A DNA stretch of 64,000 nt from Methylobacterium sp. Leaf118. GTDB lineage: Bacteria > Pseudomonadota > Alphaproteobacteria > Rhizobiales > Beijerinckiaceae. Under the pieces are notes generated by a model, which did not search any database, had not been told where the DNA came from, and saw only the letters and a program-made list of their open reading frames with translations. Below are positions 39,204-48,622 of the stretch, one piece after another. Each line of letters begins with the position of its first letter. Position 1 is the stretch's first letter. The stretch is from assembly GCF_920984675.1 (NCBI RefSeq), contig NZ_CAKLBV010000006.1:1-64000 (forward strand), read 5' to 3'. The position numbers and the translations under genes were made by a program.

Positions 39204-40709
39204 GTGCCGGATCTTGTCTCAAACCTCGGCCTCGGCTTCTCGGTCGCGCTCAGCCTCCAGAACGTCGCCCTGTGCTTTCTCGGGTGCCTCGTCGGGACCC
39301 TGATCGGCGTGCTGCCCGGTGTCGGGCCCATCGCCACGATCGCGATGCTCCTGCCCATCACCTTCGGTCTCGACCCGGTGGGCGCCCTCATCATGCTCGC
39401 CGGCATCTATTACGGCGCGCAATACGGCGGATCGACCACGGCGATCCTCGTCAACATCCCCGGCGAGGCGACCTCGGTCGTCACGGCGCTGGACGGCCAC
39501 CAGATGGCGCGCCAGGGCAAGGCCGGCATCGCGCTCGGCACGGCGGCCATCGCCTCCTTCTTCGCCGGCACGGTGGCGACCCTGCTGATCGCCGCGTTGG
39601 GGGCGCCGCTGACGCAGCTCGCGCTCATCTTCGGTCCGGCGGAGTACTTCGCCCTGATGGTGATGGGCCTCGCCTTCGCGATCGTGCTGGCTCACGGCTC
39701 GGTCCTGAAGGCCGTCGCCATGATCCTCCTCGGCGTGCTGCTCGCCGTCGTCGGCACCGATCTGGAGACCGGCCAGGAGCGGATGACCTTCGGGTTCTCG
39801 TTCCTGACGGACGGCGTCGATTTCTCGGTGCTGGCCATGGGGCTGTTCGGCGTCGCCGAGATCCTGCGCAACCTCGACAGCACCGAGACCCGCGACGTCA
39901 TGCGCGAGCGCATCGGCCGGCTGCTGCCCAGCTTCGCCGACCTGAAACAGGCGACGCCCGCGACCCTGCGCGGCACCGCCATCGGTGCGACCCTCGGCAT
40001 CCTGCCCGGCAACGGCGCGGTGCTCGGTCCGTTCGCCGCCTATACGATCGAGAAGAAGCTCGCGAAGGATCCGAGCCGGTTCGGCCGCGGGGCCATCGAG
40101 GGCGTGGCGGGTCCGGAGAGCGCCAACAACGCCGGCGCGCAGACCGCCTTCATCCCGCTCCTGACCCTCGGCATCCCGCCGAACGCGGTGATGGCGCTCA
40201 TGGTCGGCGCCATGACGATCCACGGCATCATCCCGGGGCCGGGCGTGATGACCAAGAGCCCCGAGCTGTTCTGGGGCATGATCGCCTCGATGTGGGTCGG
40301 CAACCTGATGCTGCTGGTCATCAACCTGCCGCTCGTCGGCGTCTGGGTGCGCCTGCTCAAGGTGCCCTACCGGCTGATGTTCCCGGCAATCCTGATGTTC
40401 TGCTCGATCGGCATCTACTCCATCAACTCGCTGCCGACCGATGTCATCATGATCGGCTTCTTCGGGTTCATGGGCTATCTGCTGATCAAGTTCGGGTTCG
40501 AGCCGGCCCCGCTGCTGCTCGGCTTCGTCCTCGGCAAGCTCATGGAAGAGTATCTGCGCCGCTCGCTCACGCTCTCGCGCGGGGATCCGATGGTGTTCCT
40601 CGAGCGTCCGGTCAGCGCCGTCCTGTTCATCATCGCCTTCGCGATCGTCGCCGCCGCCCTGCTGCCATCCTTGCGCAAGAGCCGCGACGAAGTCTTCACC
40701 GAGGCCTGA
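39204..40709 (+). CDS. tctA: TctA large membrane subunit
   Basis: 501 residues from a GTG at 39204. The TctA motif [14 protein letters not shown] sits near residues 36-50 and the second conserved block is [14 protein letters not shown] with [17 protein letters not shown]. About 11-12 helices. Sodium- or proton-coupled uptake of the carboxylate delivered by TctC. Intact and clearly in one operon with tctB and tctC2. Confidence 0.94.
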   Translation: MPDLVSNLGLGFSVALSLQNVALCFLGCLVGTLIGVLPGVGPIATIAMLLPITFGLDPVGALIMLAGIYYGAQYGGSTTAILVNIPGEATSVVTALDGHQMARQGKAGIALGTAAIASFFAGTVATLLIAALGAPLTQLALIFGPAEYFALMVMGLAFAIVLAHGSVLKAVAMILLGVLLAVVGTDLETGQERMTFGFSFLTDGVDFSVLAMGLFGVAEILRNLDSTETRDVMRERIGRLLPSFADLKQATPATLRGTAIGATLGILPGNGAVLGPFAAYTIEKKLAKDPSRFGRGAIEGVAGPESANNAGAQTAFIPLLTLGIPPNAVMALMVGAMTIHGIIPGPGVMTKSPELFWGMIASMWVGNLMLLVINLPLVGVWVRLLKVPYRLMFPAILMFCSIGIYSINSLPTDVIMIGFFGFMGYLLIKFGFEPAPLLLGFVLGKLMEEYLRRSLTLSRGDPMVFLERPVSAVLFIIAFAIVAAALLPSLRKSRDEVFTEA

Positions 40710-40745
40710 GGTTTGAGGCCGCTTCAACGATCAAGGGGGAACACA

Positions 40746-41720
40746 GTGAAGAAGGCTTTCGCATTCGGATTCCTGGCGGCGATGACGGCCTTCGCCGCCC
40801 GGGCCGACTCGTATCCGCAGCGGCCGATCACCATGGTGGTGCCGTTCGCGGCCGGCGGCCCGACCGACGTCATCGCCCGCATCGTTGCCGAGCCCATGTC
40901 GAAGGTGCTCGGTCAGCAGGTCGTCATCGAGAACGTGGCGGGTGCCGGCGGCACCACCGGCATCACCCGTGCCTCGCAATCCGCGCCCGACGGCTATACC
41001 ATCATGATGGGCCATATGGGCACGCACGGCGCCGCTCCGGCGCTGTTCAAGGGCCTGAAATACGACCCGGCCAAGAGCTTCGACCCGATCGGGCTCGCCG
41101 CCGGAACGCCGATCGTCATCGTCGCGAAGAAGACCATGGCCGCCACCGACCTGAAGGGCCTCGTCGAGGCGCTGAAGTCCGGCGGCTCGTCGATCAACCA
41201 AGCCCATGCGGGCGTCGGCTCGGTCTCCCACTCGACCGGCGTGCTGTTCGACTCGATCATCGGCGCCAAGCCGACTCTGGTCGTCTATCGCGGCACCGGC
41301 CCGGCCCTGAACGACCTCGTGGCCGGTCAGGTCGACTTCATGACCGACCAGATCGTCAACGTCGCTCCGCAGATCGCCGGCAACACCATCAAGGCCTACG
41401 CCATCGCGACGCCGGAGCGCTCGCCGAGCCTGCCCAACGTGCCGACCACCAAGGAAGCGGGCCTGCCCGATTACCAGGTCAGCGCCTGGAACGCGGTCTT
41501 CGCTCCGAAGGGCCTGCCGGAGGACGTCCGCAAGAAGCTCGTCGACGCGCTCGACGCCGCCGTGAAGGACCCGAACGCCACAAAGCGCATCCTCGAACTC
41601 GGCGGCACGGTGCCGAAGACCGAGGAGGCCGGCCCGGTCGCCCTGCAGAAGCTCGTCGAGAGCGAGGTCGCCCGCTGGACGCCGGTGCTGCGCTCGGCCG
41701 TCGAAGGCAGCAATCCCTGA
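40746..41720 (+). CDS. TctC-type substrate-binding protein 2
   Basis: 324 residues from a GTG with AAGGGGG upstream. Signal peptide KKAFAFGFLAAMTAFAARA. Same fold as TctC 1 (YPQRPITMVVPFAAGGPTDVIAR, VIENVAGAGGTTG, PDGYTIMMG, YRGTGPALNDLVAGQVDF, AGLPDYQVSAWNAVFAP), but only about half the residues appear identical, so the ligand may differ. Followed by two hairpins, the second a proper terminator. Confidence 0.92.
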   Translation: MKKAFAFGFLAAMTAFAARADSYPQRPITMVVPFAAGGPTDVIARIVAEPMSKVLGQQVVIENVAGAGGTTGITRASQSAPDGYTIMMGHMGTHGAAPALFKGLKYDPAKSFDPIGLAAGTPIVIVAKKTMAATDLKGLVEALKSGGSSINQAHAGVGSVSHSTGVLFDSIIGAKPTLVVYRGTGPALNDLVAGQVDFMTDQIVNVAPQIAGNTIKAYAIATPERSPSLPNVPTTKEAGLPDYQVSAWNAVFAPKGLPEDVRKKLVDALDAAVKDPNATKRILELGGTVPKTEEAGPVALQKLVESEVARWTPVLRSAVEGSNP

Positions 41721-41764
41721 TCGGGATGCGGACCGCTTCGGCGGTTCCACACCCATGACGGCGC

Positions 41765-41853
41765 CATCCCCGGCCTTTCGCGAGGCCGGGGATGGTCGTG
41801 GGCCTGGGGTCCTGGAAAATCACGAAAGAGCCCGGCCGCTGGCCGGGCTTTTT
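41765..41853 (+). terminator. Tandem hairpins ending the tct operon
   Basis: First hairpin: 11-bp perfect arms CATCCCCGGCC (41765-41775) / GGCCGGGGATG (41784-41794). Second: AGCCCGGCC (41829-41837) / GGCCGGGCT (41841-41849) with a 3-base loop followed by a T-run to 41853, a classic intrinsic terminator. The convergent tsaD ends 51 bp later. Confidence 0.85.
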
Positions 41854-41904
41854 GCGTGTCGTGCGCGGCGTCGGGACGCCCCCGCTGCCGGGAGGCGGCG
41901 CGCT

Positions 41905-42948
41905 TCAGGACGCCTGGGGCGCCTGCGCGAAGGGCCAGCGGGCCCGCGCCGGCACGGTCAAGTCGTCGATGAGGCCGAGGCGCAGGCGCTCCAGCCCGGC
42001 CCAGGCGATCATGGCGCCGTTGTCGCCGCAGAGCGGCAGGGGCGGCGCGACGAAGCCGAGACCGACCTCGCCGGCCTGTGCCGCCAGGGCCCGACGGATC
42101 GCGCCGTTGGCCGCCACCCCGCCCGCCGCCACCAGGGCGGTCGGGTGGCCGGCGACGCCGCCGAAGGCCCGCAGGGCGACCCGCACCCGGTCCACCACCA
42201 CATCCACCACCGCGGCCTGGAAACTCGCGCAGAGATCGGCCACGTCGCGGCTGGCGAGCGGCGCGAGGCGCTCGGCCTCGAGGCGCAGCGCCGTCTTGAG
42301 GCCGGACAACGAGAAGTCGGCCTCCCGGCGTCCGATCATCGGGCGGGGCAGGGCGAAGCGCTCCGGATCCCCTTCCTCGGCCAGCCGCTCGACCTCCGGT
42401 CCGCCCGGATAGCCGAGACCCAGGAGCTTCGCGACCTTGTCGAAGGCCTCGCCGATTGCGTCGTCGATCGTGGTGCCGAGCCGGACATACTCGCCGACGC
42501 CCTTGACGGCGACGAGCTGGGTGTGGCCGCCGGAGGCCAGCAGCAGCAGGTAGGGGAAGGCGAGCCCGTCGGTGAGCCGGGGCGTCAGCGCGTGGGCCTC
42601 GAGGTGGTTGACCGCCAGGAGCGGCTTTCGCGCGACCAGCGCCAGGGTCTTGGCGGTGACGAGCCCAATCAGGACGCCGCCGATCAAGCCGGGCCCGGCG
42701 GCGACCGCGATGCCGTCGAGGCCGGCGAGGTCGGTGCCGGCCCGCTGGAGCGCCCGGGCGATCAGCCGGTCGAGCACCTCGACATGGGCGCGGGCGGCGA
42801 TCTCGGGCACGACGCCGCCATAGGCCGCGTGCTCGGCGATCTGGCTCAGAACCTCGTTGGCGAGGATGTGCCCGCGTTCGCCCTCGCCGAGCGCCACCAC
42901 GGCGGCGGCGGTCTCGTCGCAGGTCGTCTCGATCCCGAGAATCTTCAT
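41905..42948 (-). CDS. tsaD: tRNA threonylcarbamoyladenosine synthase subunit TsaD
   Basis: Transfers the threonylcarbamoyl group to A37 of ANN-decoding tRNAs with TsaB and TsaE. 347 residues from the ATG at 42948. N-terminal [16 protein letters not shown], metal ligands His115 and His119 in [21 protein letters not shown], and [13 protein letters not shown] then [10 protein letters not shown]. All essential motifs intact. Divergent from hemD, with 178 bp between. Confidence 0.97.
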   Translation of the reverse strand: MKILGIETTCDETAAAVVALGEGERGHILANEVLSQIAEHAAYGGVVPEIAARAHVEVLDRLIARALQRAGTDLAGLDGIAVAAGPGLIGGVLIGLVTAKTLALVARKPLLAVNHLEAHALTPRLTDGLAFPYLLLLASGGHTQLVAVKGVGEYVRLGTTIDDAIGEAFDKVAKLLGLGYPGGPEVERLAEEGDPERFALPRPMIGRREADFSLSGLKTALRLEAERLAPLASRDVADLCASFQAAVVDVVVDRVRVALRAFGGVAGHPTALVAAGGVAANGAIRRALAAQAGEVGLGFVAPPLPLCGDNGAMIAWAGLERLRLGLIDDLTVPARARWPFAQAPQAS

Positions 42949-43126
42949 CGGCTCTTCGGGGGCTCCGCTCGGTGCATCGCGTGCTCGGGGCTTGCGCGCG
43001 CCCTCGATCGCCCCGCACACGGGGGGCGGTCTCCGCCGTCGCGCGGAGTCGGTTTACGCAGAATCGGCGTGTTCCGACAGGGAAAACATGCGGGTTCGCG
43101 CGTCACGCCATCCTGGGGAGAGGCCG

Positions 43127-43837
43127 ATGCGGATCTGGGTGCCACGGCCGGAACCGGGCGCGTCGCGCACGGCGCGCCGCCTCGAGGCGGGGGGGCATTC
43201 CGCCCTGGTCGCGCCGGTGCTGCACGTCGTCCCGACGGGCGCGCCCCCACCCGCCGGCCCCTTCGACGGCGTCATCCTGACGAGCGGCAACGCCGTCGCC
43301 GCACTAGCCGAGGCGGGATTCTCCGACTGGCCGGTCTTCGCGGTGGGGGCGCGCACCGCGGAAAGAGCCCGGCGCGCGGGCCTGACCCGGATTGTCTGCG
43401 CCGAGGGCGACGCGGGCGACCTCGCCCGGCTGGTCGCCGCGAGCCTGCCGCCGGGCCGCGCCCTGCTCCACGCCGCGGGCGAGGACCGAAAGGCCGAGCC
43501 GGGAGCGAGCCTCGCGGCGGCGGGCTACCGGGTTGCGGCCTGGACCGCCTACGCCGCGCGCCCCGCGCCGGCGCTTCCCGAGGCGGTGGCCCACGCCTTA
43601 CTGGACAGGGAGGGGGAACCGCTGCGGGCGGTGCTGCACTTCTCCCGACGCAGCGCCGGGATCGCGGCCGATCTGTGCCGGGAGGCGGGGCTCGCCGGAG
43701 CGTTTCGGGCGCTCGCGCATTACTGCCTGTCGCCGGATGTGGAAGCGGGACTGGTCGAGTTCGGCCTCGCGGCCCATTTTGTGGCGGCGCGACCGAGCGA
43801 GGAGTCTCTCCTTGCCGGACTTCCGGCCCCGGATTGA
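43127..43837 (+). CDS. hemD: Uroporphyrinogen-III synthase
   Basis: Cyclises hydroxymethylbilane to uroporphyrinogen III. The family is poorly conserved; assigned from the N-terminal RIWVPRPEPGASRTARRLEAGG, the FDGVILTSGNAVAAL segment, FAVGARTAERARRAGL and the C-terminal VLHFSRRSAG. 236 residues, typical. GGGGAGAGG precedes the ATG. Gene context (tsaD divergent; Mic60 and HemY-domain genes downstream) supports the call. The usual partner hemC is not between tsaD and hemD here. Confidence 0.88.
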   Translation: MRIWVPRPEPGASRTARRLEAGGHSALVAPVLHVVPTGAPPPAGPFDGVILTSGNAVAALAEAGFSDWPVFAVGARTAERARRAGLTRIVCAEGDAGDLARLVAASLPPGRALLHAAGEDRKAEPGASLAAAGYRVAAWTAYAARPAPALPEAVAHALLDREGEPLRAVLHFSRRSAGIAADLCREAGLAGAFRALAHYCLSPDVEAGLVEFGLAAHFVAARPSEESLLAGLPAPD

Positions 43838-43972
43838 GCGGCGCCTTCCCTGATCGGGAGGAAGCTGCATTCAGTCGGGGGTGGAAACGCGGCGATGTTG
43901 TGATGGATAGCGGCGGCAAACCCTCCTATGGGAGGGCAACGCCGGAACGGCGGCTTAAGGGAGTGGACGCCC

Positions 43973-46327
43973 GTGACTTCACCCAGGGACGATGGTCCGA
44001 AGCCCGCGAACAAGGGCGCTTCCCCCGCCTCTCCCTCATCGGCCACGCCGCCGGCCTCCAAGCCTGAAGCCGCCAAACCCGATTCCAAGACGGTCGAGCT
44101 CGCCAAGCCGGAGCCCAGCAAGTTCGAGCCAGGTAAGTTCGTGCCGGGCAAGTCCGAGCCGCTTAAATCCGAGCCGCTCAAGCCCGGCACCACCGGCAGC
44201 AGCGCGCTGCCCGGCGGACCCGCCGGCCCGTCCGATCGGTCGCGGGACGCGCGCCCCGGCGAGCCGCCCCGGCCCGGGTCGTTCGCGGGCGGCGCCGTTC
44301 CGCCGGTCGGCGCCAGGACGTCCGATCCTGCCAAGCCGTCGGACTTCGCCAAGCCGTCGGACCTCGCCAAGCCGTCCGATCCCGCAAAACCCTCCGAGGC
44401 GGCCAAGCCCGGCGCCGCGGTGCCGCCGATCGGGACGTCGTCGGGCGCGCCTCCCCGTCCGTCCTCGCTCTCGCCCGCCGGCGCCGTGCCTCTGAAGCCG
44501 GGCGCTACGGGCAGCAGCGCCGTGCCCCCGTCCCCGGCCTCCGTGGGCCCGATCGCTGCGAAGGCGGATGACCCGGTCAAGGCCGGCGCCACCGGCAGCA
44601 GCGCGATCAAGCCCGAAGCTCCGGCGACCGGCACGAAGCCCGAAGATACCAAGTTCTCCGATACCAAGTCCTCCGATTCCAAGACTTCGGACGCGAAGGC
44701 CACGGACGGCCGGCCGGGCTCCGGCCCGACCCGCGTGACCGAGACCGCCTCGCTGACCGAGGGACCGATCCTCGACATGAAGGCCAAGCGTCTGTCCGAG
44801 CCGTCCGAGGCCGGGAAGGCGGGCTCTAAGCCGGATGGGGCGGGCAATGGCCCGGCGGCGGCCAAACCCTCGACCGGTCCTGCGAGCGGTGCCTCCACAC
44901 CGGCCGCCGCCAAGGCGGGGCCGGGCGTCGGCGCCGTGGCGGCCTCCGGGCTTCTCGGCGGGTTGATCGGCGCGGGTCTCCTCTACGGTGTCACGACCTT
45001 CCAGCGCGGCAGCGACCCGCGCCTCGCGGGGCTCGACAAGACGGTGGCCGGGCTCGCTTCGAAGGACGCGCTCGGCGCCCTCGAGAAGCGCATCGCCGCC
45101 GACGAGCAGGCGCTGAAGCCCCTCAAGGACGCCGTCGGCCGGGCCGAGGCCTCCGCCAAGGCGGCCGACGAGCGGGCCCAGGACGCCCTGCGCAAGGCGG
45201 GCGGTACCGCCCCTGCGGCGGAGGGGGCCGCACCGGCTGCGGAGGGCGGCGCCACTGCCCAGGCCCCGGCGGTGCCTGCCGATCTCGTGGCGCGGCTCGA
45301 TGCCCTCGACCAGCGCGTCTCGGCACTGCAGGAGGAGCCGGGGCGCGACGGCACGGCCGAGGTGAAGACCGCGCAGGGGTCCCCGGCCGATGCCGGGGCG
45401 CTCGCCGCCCTCGACGGGCGCCTCAAGGCGCTGGAGAGCGCCGGGGACAAGGGCGCGGCGGCGCCCGACTTCAGCCAGAAGCTCGCGGCCCTCCAGAGCG
45501 AGATCGAGGCTCGCACCAAGGCCAACGAGAGCGCCGAGAACGGCCTCGCCAAGCGTCTCGACGAGGTGCAGAAAGCCCTCGAGAGCCGGGTGGCGGCAGC
45601 GACCCAGGCCGTCCAGGACGCCACCCAGGCCGGCAAGCAGGCGGCGGAAGCTGGCCAAGCGCGGGCCGACGAGGTCGCCAAGGGGATCGACCGCCGCCTC
45701 CAGGAGCAGGCTGAGCGGATCGCCGGCCTCGACAAGGCGCTCGACCAGAGCGCCAAGGCGGCGACCGTCCAATCCGCCCTGCGGATCGTCGCGGCGGACC
45801 GGATCGCCACCGCGCTCGATGCCGGCCAGCCCTATCCCGAGGCGCTGTCGAGCCTGCGCAACCTCGAGCCGGCGGATTCGAAGCGCATCGGCTCGCTCGC
45901 GCCCTTCGCCGACAAGGGCGCGCCGACCGCCCAGGCGCTCGCCGCCGAGTTCCACGGTGTCACGGGCAAGATCGCCGAGGCGAAGCGCGCCGCGCAGGCC
46001 AAGGCTTTGGCCGAGACCGGCAGCGTCGGCGACCGGCTGATGAACATGGCGAGCTCGATCGTGCAGGTGAAGCGCAGCGACGCCCCCGCGGCGCCGACCG
46101 CGTCCGGTGCCGCCAGCGCCGGCGGGGAGGCCTCGACGGCTCAGGTCCAGGCCGCCCTCGACCGGGGTGACCTTCCGGCCGCCGCCCAGGCCTTCGCCGG
46201 CCTGCCGGACGAGGCGAAGGCGCAGGCCGGCGATTTCGGCGCGCGGCTCGCGGCCCGTGCCGAGGCCGGTCGAGCCGCCCAGTCGCTGCTGGCCGATGCC
46301 TTCACCGGCCTGCCTCCGGCGCGCTGA
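43973..46327 (+). CDS. Bacterial Mic60/mitofilin-like inner-membrane protein
   Basis: 784 residues from a GTG with AAGGGAG 9 bases upstream. The first ~315 residues are a long cytoplasmic, disordered Pro/Ala/Lys/Ser region with short repeats (KPSDFAKPSDLAKPSDPAKPS; GATGSSA recurring). One membrane helix at about 320-342 (VAASGLLGGLIGAGLLYGV). Then a coiled-coil periplasmic region (about 360-600) and a C-terminal mitofilin signature region (about 610-784: AADRIATALDAGQPYPEALSSL). Alphaproteobacterial Mic60 can bend membranes, and its gene sits by haem genes as here. Confidence 0.88.
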   Translation: MTSPRDDGPKPANKGASPASPSSATPPASKPEAAKPDSKTVELAKPEPSKFEPGKFVPGKSEPLKSEPLKPGTTGSSALPGGPAGPSDRSRDARPGEPPRPGSFAGGAVPPVGARTSDPAKPSDFAKPSDLAKPSDPAKPSEAAKPGAAVPPIGTSSGAPPRPSSLSPAGAVPLKPGATGSSAVPPSPASVGPIAAKADDPVKAGATGSSAIKPEAPATGTKPEDTKFSDTKSSDSKTSDAKATDGRPGSGPTRVTETASLTEGPILDMKAKRLSEPSEAGKAGSKPDGAGNGPAAAKPSTGPASGASTPAAAKAGPGVGAVAASGLLGGLIGAGLLYGVTTFQRGSDPRLAGLDKTVAGLASKDALGALEKRIAADEQALKPLKDAVGRAEASAKAADERAQDALRKAGGTAPAAEGAAPAAEGGATAQAPAVPADLVARLDALDQRVSALQEEPGRDGTAEVKTAQGSPADAGALAALDGRLKALESAGDKGAAAPDFSQKLAALQSEIEARTKANESAENGLAKRLDEVQKALESRVAAATQAVQDATQAGKQAAEAGQARADEVAKGIDRRLQEQAERIAGLDKALDQSAKAATVQSALRIVAADRIATALDAGQPYPEALSSLRNLEPADSKRIGSLAPFADKGAPTAQALAAEFHGVTGKIAEAKRAAQAKALAETGSVGDRLMNMASSIVQVKRSDAPAAPTASGAASAGGEASTAQVQAALDRGDLPAAAQAFAGLPDEAKAQAGDFGARLAARAEAGRAAQSLLADAFTGLPPAR

Positions 46328-46451
46328 CCCTGCCGCCGCGATCATGACGCATCCGTATCCGCTGGGCCCGCGCACCGCGCCGGCCCGCTTCATTCCACTC
46401 CGCCCGGGCCGCGAGCGCCCGCTCGCCGTGCTTCCAAGGAGGCCCTGATCC

Positions 46452-48059
46452 ATGTGGCGCGCCCTCGTCTTCCTGGCTCTGCTCGCCGTCGCGGCGTACG
46501 GAGCCGTCTGGATCGCCGACCATCCCGGCACCGTGACCGTGGTCTGGAGCGGCTATGAGATCGGCATGAGCCTCGCCATCGCGCTGACCGGCGTGCTGGT
46601 GGCGGCGATCGTTCTCGGCATCATCTGGGCCTTGGTCACCGGCGTGATCGGCCTGCCGGCGAGCATCAGCCGCGCGACCCGCGAGCGTCGCCGCAACAAG
46701 GGCCTCGCCTCGCTCTCGCGCGGCATGATCGCGGTGGGCTCGGGCGATCCGCTCGCCGCGCGCCGGCACGCGGGCGATGCCGAGCGCCTGCTGGGCGCGC
46801 AGCCGCTGACCCTGCTGCTCAAGGCGCAGGCCGCCCAGATCTCGGGCGACCGCGACGCCGCCGAGCTCGCCTTCCAGCGCATGGCGGACGATCCCGAGAC
46901 CCGCGTGCTCGGGTTGCGCGGCCTGTTCGTCGAGGCCCGCCGCCGGGAGGACGAGGGCGCCGCCCGCGCCTACGCGACGGAAGCCGCGCGCCTCGCCCCC
47001 AGCGTGACCTGGGCCAACGAGGCGGTGATGGAGGCGCAATGCGCCGACGGGGACTGGTCCGCCGCGACCGCCACGGTCGAGCGCCGGGCCGCGTTGGGTC
47101 TGACCGACAAATACGCCGCCCGCCGCCAGCGCGCGGTGCTGCTCACCGCCGCCGCCCAGAGCCACGAGGCCGGTGAGCCCGACACGGCCACCGAGCAGGC
47201 GCTCAAGGCGGTCAAGCTCGCCCCCGATCTCGTCCCCGCCGCCGTCATCGCCGGGCGCCTGCTCGCCCGCCGCAACGACCTGCGCAAGGCCGCCAAGATC
47301 GTCGAGACGGCTTGGAAGGCCTCGCCGCATCCGGAACTCGGCAAGGTCTATCTCAACCTCCGCACCGGCGATTCTGCCCGCGACCGGCTCGCCCGGGCCG
47401 AGACGCTGGCCAAGCTCTCCTCCTGGGATCCGGAGGCCCGCCTCGTGATCGCCCAGGCTGCCGCCGAGGCGAAGGAGTTCGGCTGGGCCCGCGACGCGCT
47501 GGCCCCCATCCTCGACGAGCGCCCGACCGTCCGGGTCTGCCGGATGATGGCGCGGATCGAGGCCGCCGAGCACGGTCCCGACAGCGGACGGTCGCGCGAG
47601 TGGCTCGCCCGCGCCGCCCGCGCGCCGCGCGATCCGGCCTGGGTCGCCGACGGGGTGATCTCCGAGCGCTGGGCGCCCCTCTCGCCGACCACGGGGCGCC
47701 TCGACGCCTTCGTGTGGAAGACCCCGCCGGAGATCCTGGCCGGGCCGGACGAGGACGACGCCCCGCTTCCCGAGGCGCCCTCGGCGGCGAAGTCCGATCG
47801 TCACCCGCCGCAACTCGGCAGGGTCGATCTCTCGAAGCCGGACCTCGGCCCATCCGAGAGCGCTGCTCCGGAGGCCAAGGCGCTTGAGGCCAAGACGCTC
47901 GACGCGTCCCCAGTGCTACCCCCCGCGGTGCCCCCGCAGCCGACGCCGCCGGTCCCGGGCTTCCTGGAAACGGGCGCGGGGACGTCCCCGGCCGCCGCTC
48001 CGGTGCCTGCCCCGGTCCCGCCCGGGACGCCGTCGGTGCGTCCCCGGCGCATCGCCTGA
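46452..48059 (+). CDS. HemY N-terminal-domain TPR membrane protein
   Basis: 535 residues. Two N-terminal membrane helices (about 2-22 and 41-65: AIALTGVLVAAIVLGIIWALV), then TPR-like helices to ~400 and a Pro/Ala/Lys tail. The layout and the TVTVVWSGYEIGMSLAIAL segment fit the HemY N-terminal domain family. It is not the protoporphyrinogen oxidase also called HemY; role unproven. 124 bp after the Mic60 gene, in the same conserved cluster. Confidence 0.85.
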   Translation: MWRALVFLALLAVAAYGAVWIADHPGTVTVVWSGYEIGMSLAIALTGVLVAAIVLGIIWALVTGVIGLPASISRATRERRRNKGLASLSRGMIAVGSGDPLAARRHAGDAERLLGAQPLTLLLKAQAAQISGDRDAAELAFQRMADDPETRVLGLRGLFVEARRREDEGAARAYATEAARLAPSVTWANEAVMEAQCADGDWSAATATVERRAALGLTDKYAARRQRAVLLTAAAQSHEAGEPDTATEQALKAVKLAPDLVPAAVIAGRLLARRNDLRKAAKIVETAWKASPHPELGKVYLNLRTGDSARDRLARAETLAKLSSWDPEARLVIAQAAAEAKEFGWARDALAPILDERPTVRVCRMMARIEAAEHGPDSGRSREWLARAARAPRDPAWVADGVISERWAPLSPTTGRLDAFVWKTPPEILAGPDEDDAPLPEAPSAAKSDRHPPQLGRVDLSKPDLGPSESAAPEAKALEAKTLDASPVLPPAVPPQPTPPVPGFLETGAGTSPAAAPVPAPVPPGTPSVRPRRIA

Positions 48060-48069
48060 ACCCCACCTC

Positions 48070-48104
48070 CGACGATGGGGAGCTCCCTTGGGCCCCCATC
48101 GTCG
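48070..48104 (+). terminator. Hairpin after the hemD-mic60-hemY run
   Basis: 11-bp perfect arms CGACGATGGGG (48070-48080) / CCCCATCGTCG (48094-48104), 10 bases after the stop. No T-run. The ~290 bp from here to tRNA-Ser hold no gene I can support. Confidence 0.55.
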
Positions 48105-48300
48105 CCTGAGCGCCGCCGGCTTGACGGGGCGGCCAAGGGCCGTCCGCCCGGTGATGCGCCGTCCGCCAACACGCTGCCCACGACCCCCATGCGGCCATGA
48201 CCGCCCCTGGGCCGGCCACACCGACGCGGCCCTTTCGGTGACTCCGGAAACACGGTCCGCCGGCCTCGCGGCGAATGCCCGACGGAACGCCGTTTGCAGC

Positions 48301-48329
48301 TTGCCAGAACCCGGCGCCCCCGCTACAGC
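48301..48329 (+). promoter_or_regulatory. Candidate promoter of tRNA-Ser
   Basis: TTGCCA and TACAGC separated by 17 bases, 64 bases upstream of the tRNA. Reasonable sigma-70 match for a GC-rich alphaproteobacterium, but the distance is long and the -10 is weak. Confidence 0.35.
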
Positions 48330-48393
48330 ACGGCGCCTGCCGCGCGGAACCGTCGCCGAGTTTGCATACTCGCCGCGGTTTCCGGTGGGCACT

Positions 48394-48483
48394 GGAGGGG
48401 TGGCCGAGTGGTTGAAGGCGCACGCCTGGAAAGTGTGTATACCGGAAACGGTATCGCGGGTTCGAATCCCGCTCCCTCCGCCA
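48394..48483 (+). tRNA. tRNA-Ser (GGA)
   Basis: 90 nt including encoded CCA, with the long variable arm of class II tRNAs. The acceptor GGAGGGG pairs with TCCCTCC (one G-T), discriminator G. Anticodon GGA at 48428-48430 in the loop CTGGAAA, and T-loop GGTTCGAATCC. It marks the left edge of the accessory region. Confidence 0.97.
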
Positions 48484-48520
48484 TCTGTGCTAAAATCGCC
48501 TTCTGGGCGAACAATTTGTC

Positions 48521-48550
48521 GCCGATCACCTGATATTACCGCCGATCACC
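48521..48550. repeat. Direct repeat GCCGATCACC just after tRNA-Ser
   Basis: Two perfect copies of GCCGATCACC at 48521-48530 and 48541-48550, 20 bp apart, in a stretch with no gene between the tRNA and the first insertion sequence. Could be a terminal repeat of a lost mobile element. Function unknown. Confidence 0.5.
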
Positions 48551-48622
48551 GCATGACATCGTGCTGTACGGAAGGCCACCGATCCCCTTCTGTTGTGTTG
48601 ACGACCGTTCTGCTGCCAATAT

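Noticed and set aside
39219-40727. Minus-strand 500-codon frame opposite tctA
   Set aside because: His/Glu/Asp/Arg-rich nonsense caused by codon bias of the real tctA.
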